64,000 nucleotides of DNA from Certhia americana (GCA_018697195.1 CM031864.1:30304198-30368197), one strand, 5' to 3'. Positions 11,701-21,025 are shown, counted from the stretch's first letter. Numbers and translations: made by a program. Notes: generated from the letters alone by a model not told the origin.

Positions 11701-14700
11701 CAGAGTTAAATTTTGTGCAACTGGTCTTGTCTGTCAGATTTTCATTTTTAAAATATTAATTATCAGTTCCTGCTTTTTCTCTACACTTGGAGGAGACCAA
11801 GAGAAGGGTGCACATGCTGTGAAGGCTTCTCTGCCTGACAGAAGGGCAACACTCCCTATCTTTAGGGGACTGTTCATCCCCTCCCTTAGTAAACACTGCT
11901 GGCACAGAGATAGTGAGAACCAGTCTGAATGTTCCTGCTAAGGATCCCCATTCTCCTCACTTAAGCCTCAAACAAACGAAAAATAACCGATGTACAAAAC
12001 AGGCAGGAAAACAGCTCTGTGAGAACACCAAGGCTCTTCTATATGGAAAAAGAAAAAATCAGCTTCTCCCCTTTTCAGGCCTAGATAATGCCACGATCAC
12101 ACAGAAGATTCCCTGACAGAAAAATTCTTGGGGACTACAACAGTGGGATTTACTGCAAAATGTTCCACTACTGCAGCCAAGACATCCATTACAGGCAGCA
12201 GCTTTACTCTTGGCACCACATGATTAATTCACCTAACAAGTCTTACTGCAAGCTCTCTCATTGGCAGCTGCATCTCTCTGGAGGCTGGGGAGCATCAGGG
12301 TGATGTAGAGCCCCACAGGGACTGCTCCCAAACACCAAACCACTCACAAGGAATTGGGAAAGAACAGGTGAAGAGTTTCCTCTTTGACAGGACTCTTACT
12401 TTGGCTGGAGTACCCAAAGTGTTACAGAGTGAACAATGTTCTGCCAAAGCCACCAAATCTGCCACCTGAGGAAGTACCTCTGGCCAGGAGCCTTCCCAAG
12501 TCCCCCCATAACCTGCAGAAGTGTGCTTTATCATTCTGAAATAAGAAGCTTACACATTACAGTTCCTTCACTTACTTGAAAAATTCAGTTTTCTCCTCCT
12601 CAGACTTTAGTGTTAAGGTCTTCAGAAAATTCACAACTTCCAGAAAATCATTCCTAAGCACAAAACCAAAAGCTGTCAAGTGCAATCCTTATTGATCCTT
12701 AAACCACCCACAGTGAAAAGACAATAACCCATCCCCTTAGCAGAGAGGAGACAGAGTCCAGTGCTGGTGGAGCAAGAGTGCCAGCAAGGAGATGACACCT
12801 GAATGCTGCTGCTCAGCACCTCTGTGGGAGGGCTGGTAACAACTTCTTAATTTAAGGAGCCTCTTTGTCAGAGACCCTTGCAAGAGGCAAGGATTAAGTC
12901 TGCCCTCCCATCCCACCTTCACAAAACTGATGCTTTGCAAGACAGAAATAAGCAGTATCAAGACCAAGAGAGGCCTGATATTCCTGTCCTTACCTGAAGA
13001 ACTCGTGAGACAATAAGCTGGACAGTGGTGGGCGACTCTTTGGGTCTGGATTCAGTAGTGTACAGTGCAAGGTTTGCTGAAAGCTGGAGAGAATATCTGC
13101 TGAAACTGAAATCCAGAGCACCTACAGTTAGATTTCTCTTTCCACACTGAACAAGATATGTTCAGGAGTCCCTCCACCCCATTCCCCCCAAACTTTTTTT
13201 TTAGCTCTAATTGATAGCAGAAGTGCAAAAGGAAAGGGAAAATAGCATTCCCATTTCTCTTCCTAACCTGCCTGGCTACTGGGCCTCCAAGGAGAGCCAC
13301 TGTTGTCCCAAGAAACTTTTTGCTGCCTCTCAGCTGTAAATGGCGGCCCCTACTCAGCTGTGGCACTCAAGACCCACGTGCCACATTCACAGTCCTTGGT
13401 AGGACCATAGCAGGTTTGGGAGTGCTCATGTCACACAGACTGGTGACCTCCAGTCACATCTGACCACGTCCCCACAGGAAAAGGGGAACACAGGAGAAGC
13501 CAAGGTCTGCAAACAAGGAACAACACTGGCCACTGAGCCCACAGCACTCCTGCCAGCTGCAGCGAACTGAACTGTTCAGCCACCCAAGGAATGGACCACA
13601 GGGCCTGTCAGCAGCAAAACAAACAAAAACAAACAAAAAAGTGCCATTCTCACCCTGATCATGGAGAACTGTCAGGAGATTCTCAACTGTTGTCCCAAAT
13701 GCGTAGGCATCCCTCGCATGCCCGTAGCTGCTGGGCAGGATTTTGAAGTCTGCAGACTGAAAACAAAACAAAACAAAAAAACCCCCAGCAAAGCAGGAGC
13801 TTATGAAATACGTGGTGTTTTCCATAAGTCTTTCTTCTCACCCCCCACCATATACACTCTCCAGTTCTTTTTATAGCATCAAAGCTCCACTGTGTACCCT
13901 ACAAGTAGAATATTATGCTAAAAAAACTTCCACTGAGGAATTTATAACCCAAATGAGCAACTCCATCATGATGGAACAACTCCCCGATGAATGCAGGCAG
14001 ACAACAGCTTTCAGCATTTCTATGGAAACAGGCAGTAATTAGAGAGCAGAAGCGTGCTCCTTCAGCACAAGCAGCTCCAAGGATTCTCAATGGCTAGGAA
14101 GTGACTAACAGGTAAGGAAAATGCTGTGGTGAGAGTTACACAACCATGGGACCAGTGATCTGGGCAATCTCAGCAACTACTCTGTGATTTTTGCAAAACT
14201 TTGGTGATTTAGAAGCAACACAAAACGTTTGAAAAGTAGTATTACCTGTGCCCAACACCATTCCCAAACCAGGGGTGGGACAGAGGAGGGACAGAAGAAC
14301 AGAGGAAACCTCAGGTATTATCCAAGAGCCACTTCCATGCCATTTAGGCATGAGGAAATATAACATGAATGCAAAAATCTTTCCTGACCATCACGTTTTT
14401 CTCTGCTGCCAGCAGGAAGCTCCTTGAGCTGTCACTCACCATCTCCTCGCAGGGGATGCACGACTGGTCTCGCACTGACTTCATGTGCCTGAGGAACTGC
14501 AAGGACAACAGGAGGCCATCAGCTGCCTCGATGTCCCCTCAGTGCCAAGCAGCAGAGCAGGCTGTGCCCCTGCCCCTTCTGCTGGCACCCAGGGCAGGCT
14601 GTGCCTGCTGCTGCAATGACTCTGCAGGCAGCAGAAATCAAAACAGGAATTCTATCTGCTACCAAGCAGTGAAAATAATTTAAATGCCTCCTTAGCACAA

Positions 14701-16934
14701 GCTTCCTTAATGAGTCGTTTCAACCTGAATCTTCCTGCTCTTTTTTTTAATTTTTGTATCAGTGCAGAAGGGCAAAGATTTCTCACCCTCCAGCCAGCAG
14801 TGTCCCTGAGAAAAGTAGCTGCATTTTGGCTAATGGAGAACTAATTCGTGTGGACATTTTAGTTTATAGTTTTGGTGTCCGTAGAGCAAAGATCCAGGAC
14901 AGAGCTGGAAGTGAGCCAACACGTTTAATAGCAAATCCAGCTAAGTGGAAGGACTTGGGCCTTCACATCCATAGATGGCCAGATTCCACAGGTCAGGAAT
15001 CCTTCCCTGGGCATCCAGGGTGCGCTTGGCTTGGCTTGGCTCTTACCTCTGGGGTGGCTTCACTGAAGTTACAGACTGTTTCCATTCCTCCCAGCTTCCA
15101 GTGCCCATCCTCACTCACAAACACAGATGACAAACACACGTTGTTATGCGTTAGGTTTCCCTAAAACATAAAAATCAAAAAAAGGGAAACTGACCTGGGG
15201 GATAGATGAAGATGTAAAATCTTAATCAGCGCTAATTAGGTGCTGCAGGGGGCTGAGGGAAAGCTGCCAAAAAAGCACACAGTTCCTCTGGGATTTTGTA
15301 GGTGACCAGCAGGTGCCAGGCAGGAGGGTCAGACAAAAGCCTTAATTGTCACAGCCCCTGCAATGCAACTGTAAATCCAGGGAAGTTCTCCAACTGTGAA
15401 CACAAAACCCCAGAGCTACAGTCTGAGCTGAGACTTACCTGCAGTCCTGGGCAAACACACAGTGCCCAGACAGGGCAGCAGTGTCACCAATCTCTGGCGT
15501 GGGGCAACAGCTGTAAACAAACATGAAGGCCAAGCAATCCCATTTCCCTAAAGCAAGAAGTACTACAGGCAGATCCATGAACTGAGAACTGTTTGTTCCC
15601 TCATTTCCACAACATTTTCAATTACCCCTCCTCCTCCAAAGCAGCCAAGTTTAGCAGTTTCAGCCTACAAGAGCTGTGGGGCACGTGTCTGTCTTCCTGA
15701 GAGGAATCAGCAATGAGTCACCCAGACAAGCCCAACACTCTCCTGGCACATTTCCTCCATCTCCCACCAGAGCCTGATGATGCTGCCAGGGGCACCTACC
15801 CTGTCATGAAGGAAGATGAGTGCCAGCAACACATCGTAGATCCCTGCACAGATTTCCGCAGCAGAGAGCGTCTCCAGGACCATCTCCAAGGGTTTCACCC
15901 TCTCTGTGACCAGGTGGATCCCGTTTGCTTCCACAGTGCAGGAGAGGAAGCGCAGAAGGCAAGGGTGGCGCAAGGTTTTCAGGTGCTTCCAGAAACAAAG
16001 ATGTGTTAGACCTCCTCTGAGGCATCTCCTCAGATGCAGAGCTTAGTCCTGCCCCCTTAGCCATGTTCTCTCATGGAATTCAGACAGCCCATCCCTGCTC
16101 CTCACCAAGCACCCAGCAAACTTCCTCACTCACACTGCAGAACTTTTTATAATACACTGAAACAGAATCACAGAATGGTCTGGGTTGAAAGGACCTTAAA
16201 GACCATCTTGTTCCATCCCCCTCCCATGGGCAGGGACACCTTCCACTATCCCAGGTTGCTCCAAGCCCTGCCCAGCCTGGCCTTGACCTTTCCAGGAATC
16301 CAGGAACAGCCTGTGCCAGGAACTCCCCACCCACACAGAAAAGAATTTCTTCCCAATACCCAATCTAAACCTACTCTCTCTCAGTTTGAAGCCATTTTTC
16401 CCTTGTCCCGTCACTACGTGTTCTTGTCTCTCCATCTGTCTTGTAAGCTCCCTGCTGGCACTGGATGGAGAAAATCTTACACAGAATAGAAGTCTTACTC
16501 ATAATAAATATGGTATTTTGGGTGGGATTCACCCAAGAAAGGGTGACTAGCATCTGCAGGAGGAGGCAGCACCCTGCAAAGGCAGGCAGGCACTGCCGTC
16601 TGAACACTGCTGCCCTCATCACGCAATGAACTCTGCAGCTGCCAACCCCCTTCTCCCCCATCACCAGGCTGGCTTCCACCTTTCCCCCTGCCCTCACTCC
16701 CAAAGCTTTGACCCCCATTAGCTGATTCCCATCCTGCCAATAAAAGCAGGGACAGGCCCTGCACAGTACCTTGGCAGCTTTATTGACCTTCTCCTCATTC
16801 TCCCGCTTGTACACGAACACGGAGGCCAGTTTGCCATCCTGGAGCACGGCTGGGTAGATGGTGTGGCCGCTGGGCAGCATCAGCGCCGGCTCCTCCAGAG
16901 TGTAGCTCTTCAAGGCACTGCTCTCCGAGCCCAT
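5666..16934 (-). CDS. SCYL3: SCYL3 (SCY1-like pseudokinase 3, PACE-1), complete coding region in 13 exons
   Basis: Minus-strand exons in order are 16770-16934, 15800-15985, 15047-15160, 14440-14496, 13654-13756, 12994-13105, 12576-12653, 11058-11197, 10582-10769, 10070-10241, 8133-8276, 6829-7562 and 5666-5728. They total 2256 bases: 751 residues plus TAA, against about 742 in human. The N-terminus MGSESS carries the Gly2 myristoylation site known for SCYL3. Residues about 1-250 form a kinase-like domain with degenerate catalytic motifs: THNN replaces the HRD loop near 121-124 and KLGG replaces DFG near 139-142. HEAT-type helices follow (about 250-470), then a serine-rich linker and an acidic tail ending NWEDDTSW. 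Known roles are Golgi and lamellipodial localisation, ezrin binding, and overlap with SCYL1 in motor neurons. The identification is near certain because most exons match the human protein closely. Confidence 0.97.
6829..7562 (-). CDS. SCYL3: SCYL3 coding exon 12 (long acidic linker and conserved tail motif)
   Basis: 244 codons. Landmarks shared with human are [11 protein letters not shown], then [24 protein letters not shown] [26 protein letters not shown] and [12 protein letters not shown]. The rest is disordered and variable. The acceptor is TCTTCTACAG and the donor is GTAAGA. Read past the donor, the frame ends at a stop at 6805, so intron retention would give a different C-terminus. Confidence 0.96.
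8133..8276 (-). CDS. SCYL3: SCYL3 coding exon 11 (serine-rich linker)
   Basis: Reads [20 protein letters not shown] to DNPLASKT, low complexity and rich in Ser, Pro and Asn, with little resemblance to the human linker I recall. Length 144 with phase 1 at both ends means skipping would keep the frame. The acceptor is TATCCTGGCAG and the donor is GTAAAA. Its real use in the mRNA is likely but less certain than for the conserved exons. Confidence 0.82.
10070..10241 (-). CDS. SCYL3: SCYL3 coding exon 10 (last HEAT segment)
   Basis: 57 codons plus one base. It starts [20 protein letters not shown] and continues [20 protein letters not shown]; this part is essentially invariant relative to human. 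It ends TADLSPE. The acceptor is TTGGTGCAG and the donor is GTAAAA, phase 1. Confidence 0.96.
10443..10537 (+). repeat. CR1 LINE 3' tail fragment (plus orientation)
   Basis: The pattern GGCTCTGAGCAGCCCAGTCT, then AGTGGAAGGTGCCCG, then CCCTTCCAACCCAAACCATT followed by a TTCTGTG-like tail is the 3' end of avian CR1. It lies 45 bases outside SCYL3 exon 9, in the intron following that exon. Confidence 0.85.
10582..10769 (-). CDS. SCYL3: SCYL3 coding exon 9 (HEAT region)
   Basis: Reads [18 protein letters not shown] to LKNIILPQ, with the conserved core [17 protein letters not shown]. The acceptor is TTCCCTAG and the donor is GTTAGG. A CR1 tail lies just beyond its donor, in the following intron. 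Confidence 0.95.
11058..11197 (-). CDS. SCYL3: SCYL3 coding exon 8 (HEAT region)
   Basis: Reads [20 protein letters not shown] and onward to LLGPKK, almost identical to human (the core [20 protein letters not shown] is unchanged). The acceptor is GGAATGCAG and the donor is GTGACC, phase 1. It encodes paired amphipathic helices of the HEAT array. Confidence 0.96.
12576..12653 (-). CDS. SCYL3: SCYL3 coding exon 7
   Basis: Reads [20 protein letters not shown] and continues to EFFK across the junctions. The acceptor is GTGCTTAG and the donor is GTAAGT. It links the pseudokinase domain to the HEAT-repeat region. Confidence 0.94.
12994..13105 (-). CDS. SCYL3: SCYL3 coding exon 6
   Basis: Completes a valine across the junction and continues [19 protein letters not shown] to LLSHEFF. 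Ends at phase 2 with donor GTAAGG. It covers the C-terminal helices of the kinase-like fold; [13 protein letters not shown] is the typical end-of-kinase motif of SCY1 proteins. Confidence 0.94.
13654..13756 (-). CDS. SCYL3: SCYL3 coding exon 5
   Basis: 34 codons plus one base, [20 protein letters not shown] and onward to [15 protein letters not shown] matches the kinase helix F region of the family. The acceptor is GTTTTCAG and the donor is GTGAGA after phase 1. Confidence 0.94.
14440..14496 (-). CDS. SCYL3: SCYL3 coding exon 4
   Basis: 19 codons, [19 protein letters not shown], phase 0 at both ends. The acceptor is TCCTTGCAG and the donor is GTGAGT. It aligns by eye with the short human exon FLRSIQSIRDPASIPPEEM, including its length. 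Confidence 0.93.
15047..15160 (-). CDS. SCYL3: SCYL3 coding exon 3 (degenerate catalytic loop and DFG region)
   Basis: 38 codons, [15 protein letters not shown] to [18 protein letters not shown] occupies the catalytic-loop position without the HRD aspartate, and WKLGGME occupies the DFG position without aspartate. This supports pseudokinase status. The acceptor is TGTTTTAG and the donor is GTAAGA. Confidence 0.96.
15800..15985 (-). CDS. SCYL3: SCYL3 coding exon 2
   Basis: 62 codons, [16 protein letters not shown] to LALIFLHDR, phase 0 at both ends. It covers the lower N-lobe, hinge and first C-lobe helices of the pseudokinase fold. LRHPCLLRF corresponds to the conserved region after helix C in kinases. 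The donor is GTAGGT. Confidence 0.96.
16165..16470 (-). repeat. CR1 LINE fragment (minus orientation)
   Basis: It begins GAATCACAGAATGGTCTGGG then TTGAAAGGACCTTAAAGACC, the reverse complement of the CR1 3' end. It continues through the typical GGGACACCTTCCACTATCCC and AGAATTTCTTCCCAATA blocks. It lies in the SCYL3 intron between coding exons 1 and 2. Confidence 0.93.
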
Positions 16935-17027
16935 CCCTCACCACAAACAGGCTCTGGGCGAAGCAGGATTTTCTTTGGACAGGTTTAGTTCCAGCGGGCG
17001 CTGTCCAGTTCACGGTCAGAGCATTTT
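16770..17027 (-). CDS. SCYL3: SCYL3 first coding exon, with 5' UTR segment
   Basis: On the minus strand an acceptor (GTGCTTTGCAG) opens the exon at 17027. Bases 16935-17027 are 5' UTR, and ATG at 16934 starts [20 protein letters not shown]. Coding length is 55 codons, ending VNKAAK at a GTACTG donor. This start is chosen because MGSE matches human SCYL3 and supplies the myristoylation glycine. Confidence 0.95.
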
Positions 17028-17829
17028 CTGCAAAGCACAGAACAGCCATGAAGAGCTTTCTCCTGCCAGTATGCTCTCCTTGAGTTTAAGGCCAAGAATA
17101 AAACCCCCAAGCTTTACTTTGTAAAGCATCCACAAAAGGGTTTGGATCAACAGGTGAGCAGCTCTCAGCGGTGGGCTTTGGACTGCACTGGAACCTGTGT
17201 CAGCAGCACCAGCAGCTCTGACACAGGGCAGCACCCTGACCCGGCTGCCAGGCTGAGAGCCACCCAAAGCAGGATCCACCAACAGCCCCAGCCACACAGA
17301 CACCCACTCCAAGGGTTTAACTGACATTTAGCACAGTCAGCAGTTAGGAAGTGTGGCTGCCCCTCCACAAGGAGCCTCTGGCCCTCTTGAAAACACCATT
17401 CCTTAATTCTCCAAGCCAGAGAAGAATTCAGTGAAAAAAGCAGGATTACAGGATGGAATTCAGGAGGTTACCTACAGCCAGGTATCTTCCTCCTTCCTTG
17501 ACTACCTTCTTACCATGTGACAGATATTCCTTCTGCCTGCCAACCCTTCCTTCCTCCCACAGCCTGTCAGGAAGAGGCTGACACAGATTTTTGTGCTGTT
17601 TCCTCACACACAAAACCGGTAAAACAAACACACTGATTGCAGAGGCTCTTTTGGAAAACACTGACCCAGCACATGCTCTGTCATCAGGCTTGTGATCACA
17701 GGCCACGGGTGAGACCTGAACCTGTCTGCACAGAGGAGTCAGCAAACCTTCAGCAGGAATCAGAGGGAGACAGCAAACCCTCAGTTCCTCAGTTTTCAGG
17801 AATAGTGGAAGGAAATTGCCCACCCCCAC

Positions 17830-17990
17830 TTTTTTTTTTTTTTTTTTTTTCAACTAGAGAATTGCTTTATTGTGGTTGTTTCCAGCCATGACCTGAGGAT
17901 TCAGGAAGGCAACAACACAGGAGTCTCCCAGCTCCCCAGCAGAGTTGTTCCACCAAAACTGCTGCTCTGGCCCCTCACCTGTGTCTCCAG
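17830..17990 (-). pseudogene. Possible 5'-truncated retrocopy with poly(A) tail
   Basis: On the minus strand AATAAA (17866-17871) is followed 15 bases later by 21 uninterrupted A residues (17830-17850). This is the end structure of a reverse-transcribed, polyadenylated RNA. The source transcript is not recognised and the 5' limit given is arbitrary. A chance A-rich microsatellite after a signal-like hexamer is the alternative. Confidence 0.4.
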
Positions 17991-18695
17991 TTAGGTCTCC
18001 TACGAGCCCTGAGGTCAGAAGTGCTCAGCGCCTTGGGAAGGAGAGCTGGTCTGTGACAGTTTTGTGGCATTCTTTAACCCTCCAGAGGGTACAACAACAC
18101 CGGCAGCCTAAAATGGGGGGGAAAAAGGGGCTTTTAATTGAGCTTCTGGGCTCTGACCCACCTAAAATCTAAAATGAATTAACTACAGAACTTGCAGCTT
18201 CCTCATTTTCTCCACTCTTGTGTCAGGGTTGATTTCAGTACTGATTCCTTAAATGGGACCTTTAAGGGATAAAGAGAAAGTTATGGAAGTCTAACTGCAG
18301 CTTCCCAGCTCTACACAGAGGGGCTGCCAGGTGAAAAGGAAACACAATGCAGCAATAGCACATGTCTCTAAACTGGATTACTTTTTTTGGTGAGCTCCCT
18401 GGCACAAAAGCGTTCATGCTGCCCCCAGACAGAATATTCTCCTCTCCAGCCAGAACCTAGGAGCTCTGCCCTGGCTGCCTCTCCCTCCTCACCTGTGTGC
18501 AAAGCACCAGCTGCTGCTCCTGAGCACAGCCAATGCATTTCTCTGCATGCTGCTCTTCCCAGCTGTGCCTCATTTAGTTGCTCTACCTCAATGATTTCTC
18601 ACGCAGATTTCACTCAGGACACCTGAAAGTATCTGGGCTGGCCTGATGCCTCAGGCTATTCCAAATACACACGGACATATTTGGCTTCAGAGACA

Positions 18696-19110
18696 GAATC
18701 ACAGAATGGTCTGGGTTGGAAGGGACTTGAAAAGCTCATCTCATTCCACTCCCCTGCCATGAGCAAGGACACCTTCCACTATCCCTGGCTGCTCCACGGC
18801 TCCAAGCCCCATCCAACCTGGCCCTGGGGCAGCCACAGCTTCCCTGGCAACCTGTGCCAGTGCCTCCCCACTCTCACAAGGAAGAATTTCTTCCCCCAGG
18901 CTCAATTTGCAGCCATTCCCCCCTTGTCCTGTCACATTTCCTGATGAAGAGTCTCTCTCCAGCTTCCCTGACACCCCTTCATGTACTGGAAGGGGTCTCC
19001 ATGAAAGCTTCTCCAGGCAGAACAACCCCAACTCTACCAGCCCCAGTCCCCTTATCCACTTCATGGCCTCCTCTGCACTTACTCCAACAATCCCATGTCC
19101 TTCTCATGGT
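18696..19110 (-). repeat. CR1 LINE fragment (minus orientation)
   Basis: It starts GAATCACAGAATGGTCTGGG then TTGGAAGGGACTTGAAAAG and continues through the usual CR1 blocks, including CTCCAGGCAGAACAACCCCA and TCATGGCCTCCTCTGCACTT. It lies in SCYL3 intron 1. Divergence is moderate. Confidence 0.93.
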
Positions 19111-19589
19111 GAATATTGCAACACCAGAGTCATCCTGTGAGCCTGTGAGCCACCTGAGACCTGCTGCAAACACACCTCCCCTCTCCAGGGAAGCTCCTCT
19201 CAGGAGGCACCCAGCAATCCTCAGGATCAAACACGGAGCAGCATCCCTGTGGCACCCCGAGCTTTCTAGCTCTTTTTATTTAAAAACTTTAAACTCCAGC
19301 TGGCAAAGACATCTGCAAAGGTCTATGCCCAGGTGTGGCTCTCCAGAGCTAAAATAAACCATTACGCAACTACGAGTTAAGAGCATTAACCCTTTTGTAT
19401 CTTATTTTCAACAAACTGTACACATGAACGTCAGACGGAACACACAGAACACCCTGGGATAGAGAGGAGCGCGCAGGGAAAGCCGGAGGGATCGGTAGTT
19501 AAGGACAATGTGGATTTGATACCAGAAAGAGGTGGAATTTCCACGTAGCTTCCTTGTGGAGTGAATGACAGCCGCACGCAGGGTGTTCA

Positions 19590-20215
19590 CACATCGAGCC
19601 CCGGCGCTCCGCAGCTCACAGGGAGGCGATTCCCGGCTCTGCCGGCGCCCTGCCCGCCCCCTCCCCCGCCAGCAGAACCTCCGGGAAGAGCGGTGCCGGG
19701 GGCTCTGCTCCCAAAGGCAGAGTCTTCAACCTGACCGACACCTTCAAACCGGCACAAGCAGACCTCGCAGGCTGGTCAGCAGCCTCGGGGGAAGGCAGCC
19801 CGGTTCTATGGAGCTCCCCCCAAGGCCGGTCCGGCCCCGGGCACCGCGCAGAGCACGGCTGGAGCACACAGGCTCCCCAGGAACAGCGCAGCCAGAGCCG
19901 CCTCTCGGCAGCTGTGCCCAGGAGCCGCAGCCCCGCGTCCCCAGCCCGTCAGACCCCGGCCAACACCCGCGCCTCCCGGCCCGCCTGTCCCCGCTCACCT
20001 GTCCCCGCCGGGCCGGGGGTGCCGGTGCCGCTGGGCCCCGCCGGCCGCTCCGTCCGTCTGTCCGTCTGTCCTTCCGCCCGGCCGGCCCGGCAGCGCCGCC
20101 CGCCTCGCGCGCCCCCTGCCGCCCGGCGGCCGCAGCGCCCTCACCCGCGAAGCGCCGCCCGCCATTTTGGGTGAGGGCGAGTCCCCCCCGCCACAGGCAC
20201 CCTCGGGCTCCGGGA
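19590..20215 (-). promoter_or_regulatory. SCYL3: CpG island and presumed SCYL3 promoter / first noncoding exon
   Basis: This stretch is very GC-rich and dense in CpG, with several CCGCCC/GGGCGG boxes and no TATA box. On the minus strand, two plausible first-exon donors are GTGAGC after GGGGACAG (exon ending at 19999) and GTGAGG after CGCGG (exon ending at 20145). Position and orientation suit the SCYL3 transcription start, about 3 kb upstream of the coding start. Which donor is used is not determinable here. Confidence 0.7.
20159..20170 (-). promoter_or_regulatory. YY1-type element in SCYL3 promoter
   Basis: The minus strand reads CCCAAAATGGCGGG, matching the YY1 consensus AAnATGGCGG. In many TATA-less vertebrate promoters this motif sits just downstream of the transcription start in this sense orientation, which would place SCYL3 initiation near 20180-20200 (inference). 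Confidence 0.6.
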
Positions 20216-20217
20216 CT

Positions 20218-20658
20218 CGCGGAATCGGCAGGCTTGGAAGAGACTTTTAGAATTATCCACCCTGCAGTGCCACTGGAACCGCTAAACCCCATCACCCCGC
20301 GACACGTCCAGGCGCCTCCTAAACACCTCCGGGGGTGGTGACTCCAGCACCTCCTGGGCAGCCTGTAACAGTGCCTGACCACCCCGACAGTGGTGGGGTT
20401 TTGGTTTTGTTTTTCCTGATATCTAATCTGCACCTCCCCTGTCTCAGCTGGGCCATTTCCTCTTGTCCTCCCGGCAGAAGAGCCCGACCCCAGCTGGCTG
20501 CACCCTCCTGTCAGGTGGCTGCAGAGCCATGAGCTCCACCCTGAGCCTCCTCCAGGCTAAACACCCTCAGCTCCCGCACCGCTCCTCACAGGACGCTTTG
20601 TGACCCTTCACGAGCCTGGCTGCCCTTCTTTGGACACGCTGCTGCCCCACAGTGTCCT
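20218..20658 (-). repeat. CR1 LINE fragment next to the SCYL3 promoter (minus orientation)
   Basis: Recognised from the order of CR1 blocks: GGCAGGCTTGGAAGAGACTT, CTCCGGGGGTGGTGACTCCA, CTGGGCAGCCTGTAACAGTG, TCTCAGCTGGGCCATTTCCT and GAGCCTCCTCCAGGCTAAAC, ending near CTTTGGACACGCTGCTGCCC. It is diverged and CpG-rich. It separates two CpG-rich patches. Confidence 0.85.
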
Positions 20659-20689
20659 TTTTATAAAAGACATTTTTAAATATCCGTGC

Positions 20690-21025
20690 CCCGCTCCGGT
20701 CCGCCTGCAGCCGGAGGGTGCGAGCGAGGCCGGTGGTCTGCCGCTCCCTCAGGAGTGAGGGGAGCCATTTAATGCCATTAAAACTAATTGCTCTCCGTGC
20801 TGCGGCGTAAAGCGACTCCGGGGAGAGATTTCACGTGAGTGTTTTGGACGGCGGAGCGAAGGTTGAAAGGAACGGCTCCAGAGCGGTGGGAGGTCCGGTC
20901 TTTTCACACGCTATTTTCATATCGCCAGTGTTATTCCAGTTTCCTGCAGCGCCGGGACGTGAGGATGTGGTTTGCTCAGTCACTCTGAACAGCAGCCCAG
21001 CCCAGCCCCGTGGCCTCGTCAAGAC
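20690..21025. promoter_or_regulatory. Second CpG-rich patch upstream of SCYL3
   Basis: CpG-dense sequence on the far side of the CR1 copy. It includes a perfect palindromic E-box TCACGTGA at 20831-20838. It could be the distal half of the same CpG island or a separate regulatory element. No gene reading away from it is recognised. Confidence 0.5.

Larger units (their letters stand above)
5729..16769 (-). other. SCYL3 introns between coding exons
   Basis: The larger introns are 5729-6828, 7563-8132, 8277-10069, 11198-12575, 13757-14439, 14497-15046, 15161-15799 and 15986-16769. The CR1 tails at 10443-10537 and 16165-16470 are listed separately. Elsewhere I see only unique sequence with A-rich or T-rich runs (for example 13740-13790) and short open frames without splice support. 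Confidence 0.6.
17028..19998 (-). other. SCYL3 intron 1 (5' UTR intron)
   Basis: This is the stretch between the putative first-exon donor (19999) and the exon starting at 17027. It holds a CR1 copy (18696-19110), a poly(A)-tailed retrocopy signature (17830 upward) and a small 10-bp inverted repeat (17194-17227). The rest is unassigned. Confidence 0.5.

Noticed and set aside
16371..16769. Downstream extension of the MGSESS frame past the SCYL3 exon 1 donor
   Set aside because: It continues through the GTACTG donor into CR1 sequence. The human protein continues with HLKTLRHP, which is found in the next exon instead.
19565..20341. 258-codon plus-strand open frame and a 229-codon minus-strand frame (19744-20433) across the CpG island
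   Set aside because: Stop-poor because of high GC. Composition is Pro/Arg/Ala-rich in both strands, there is no family resemblance, and the frames run into CR1 sequence. They are compositional artefacts of the promoter.
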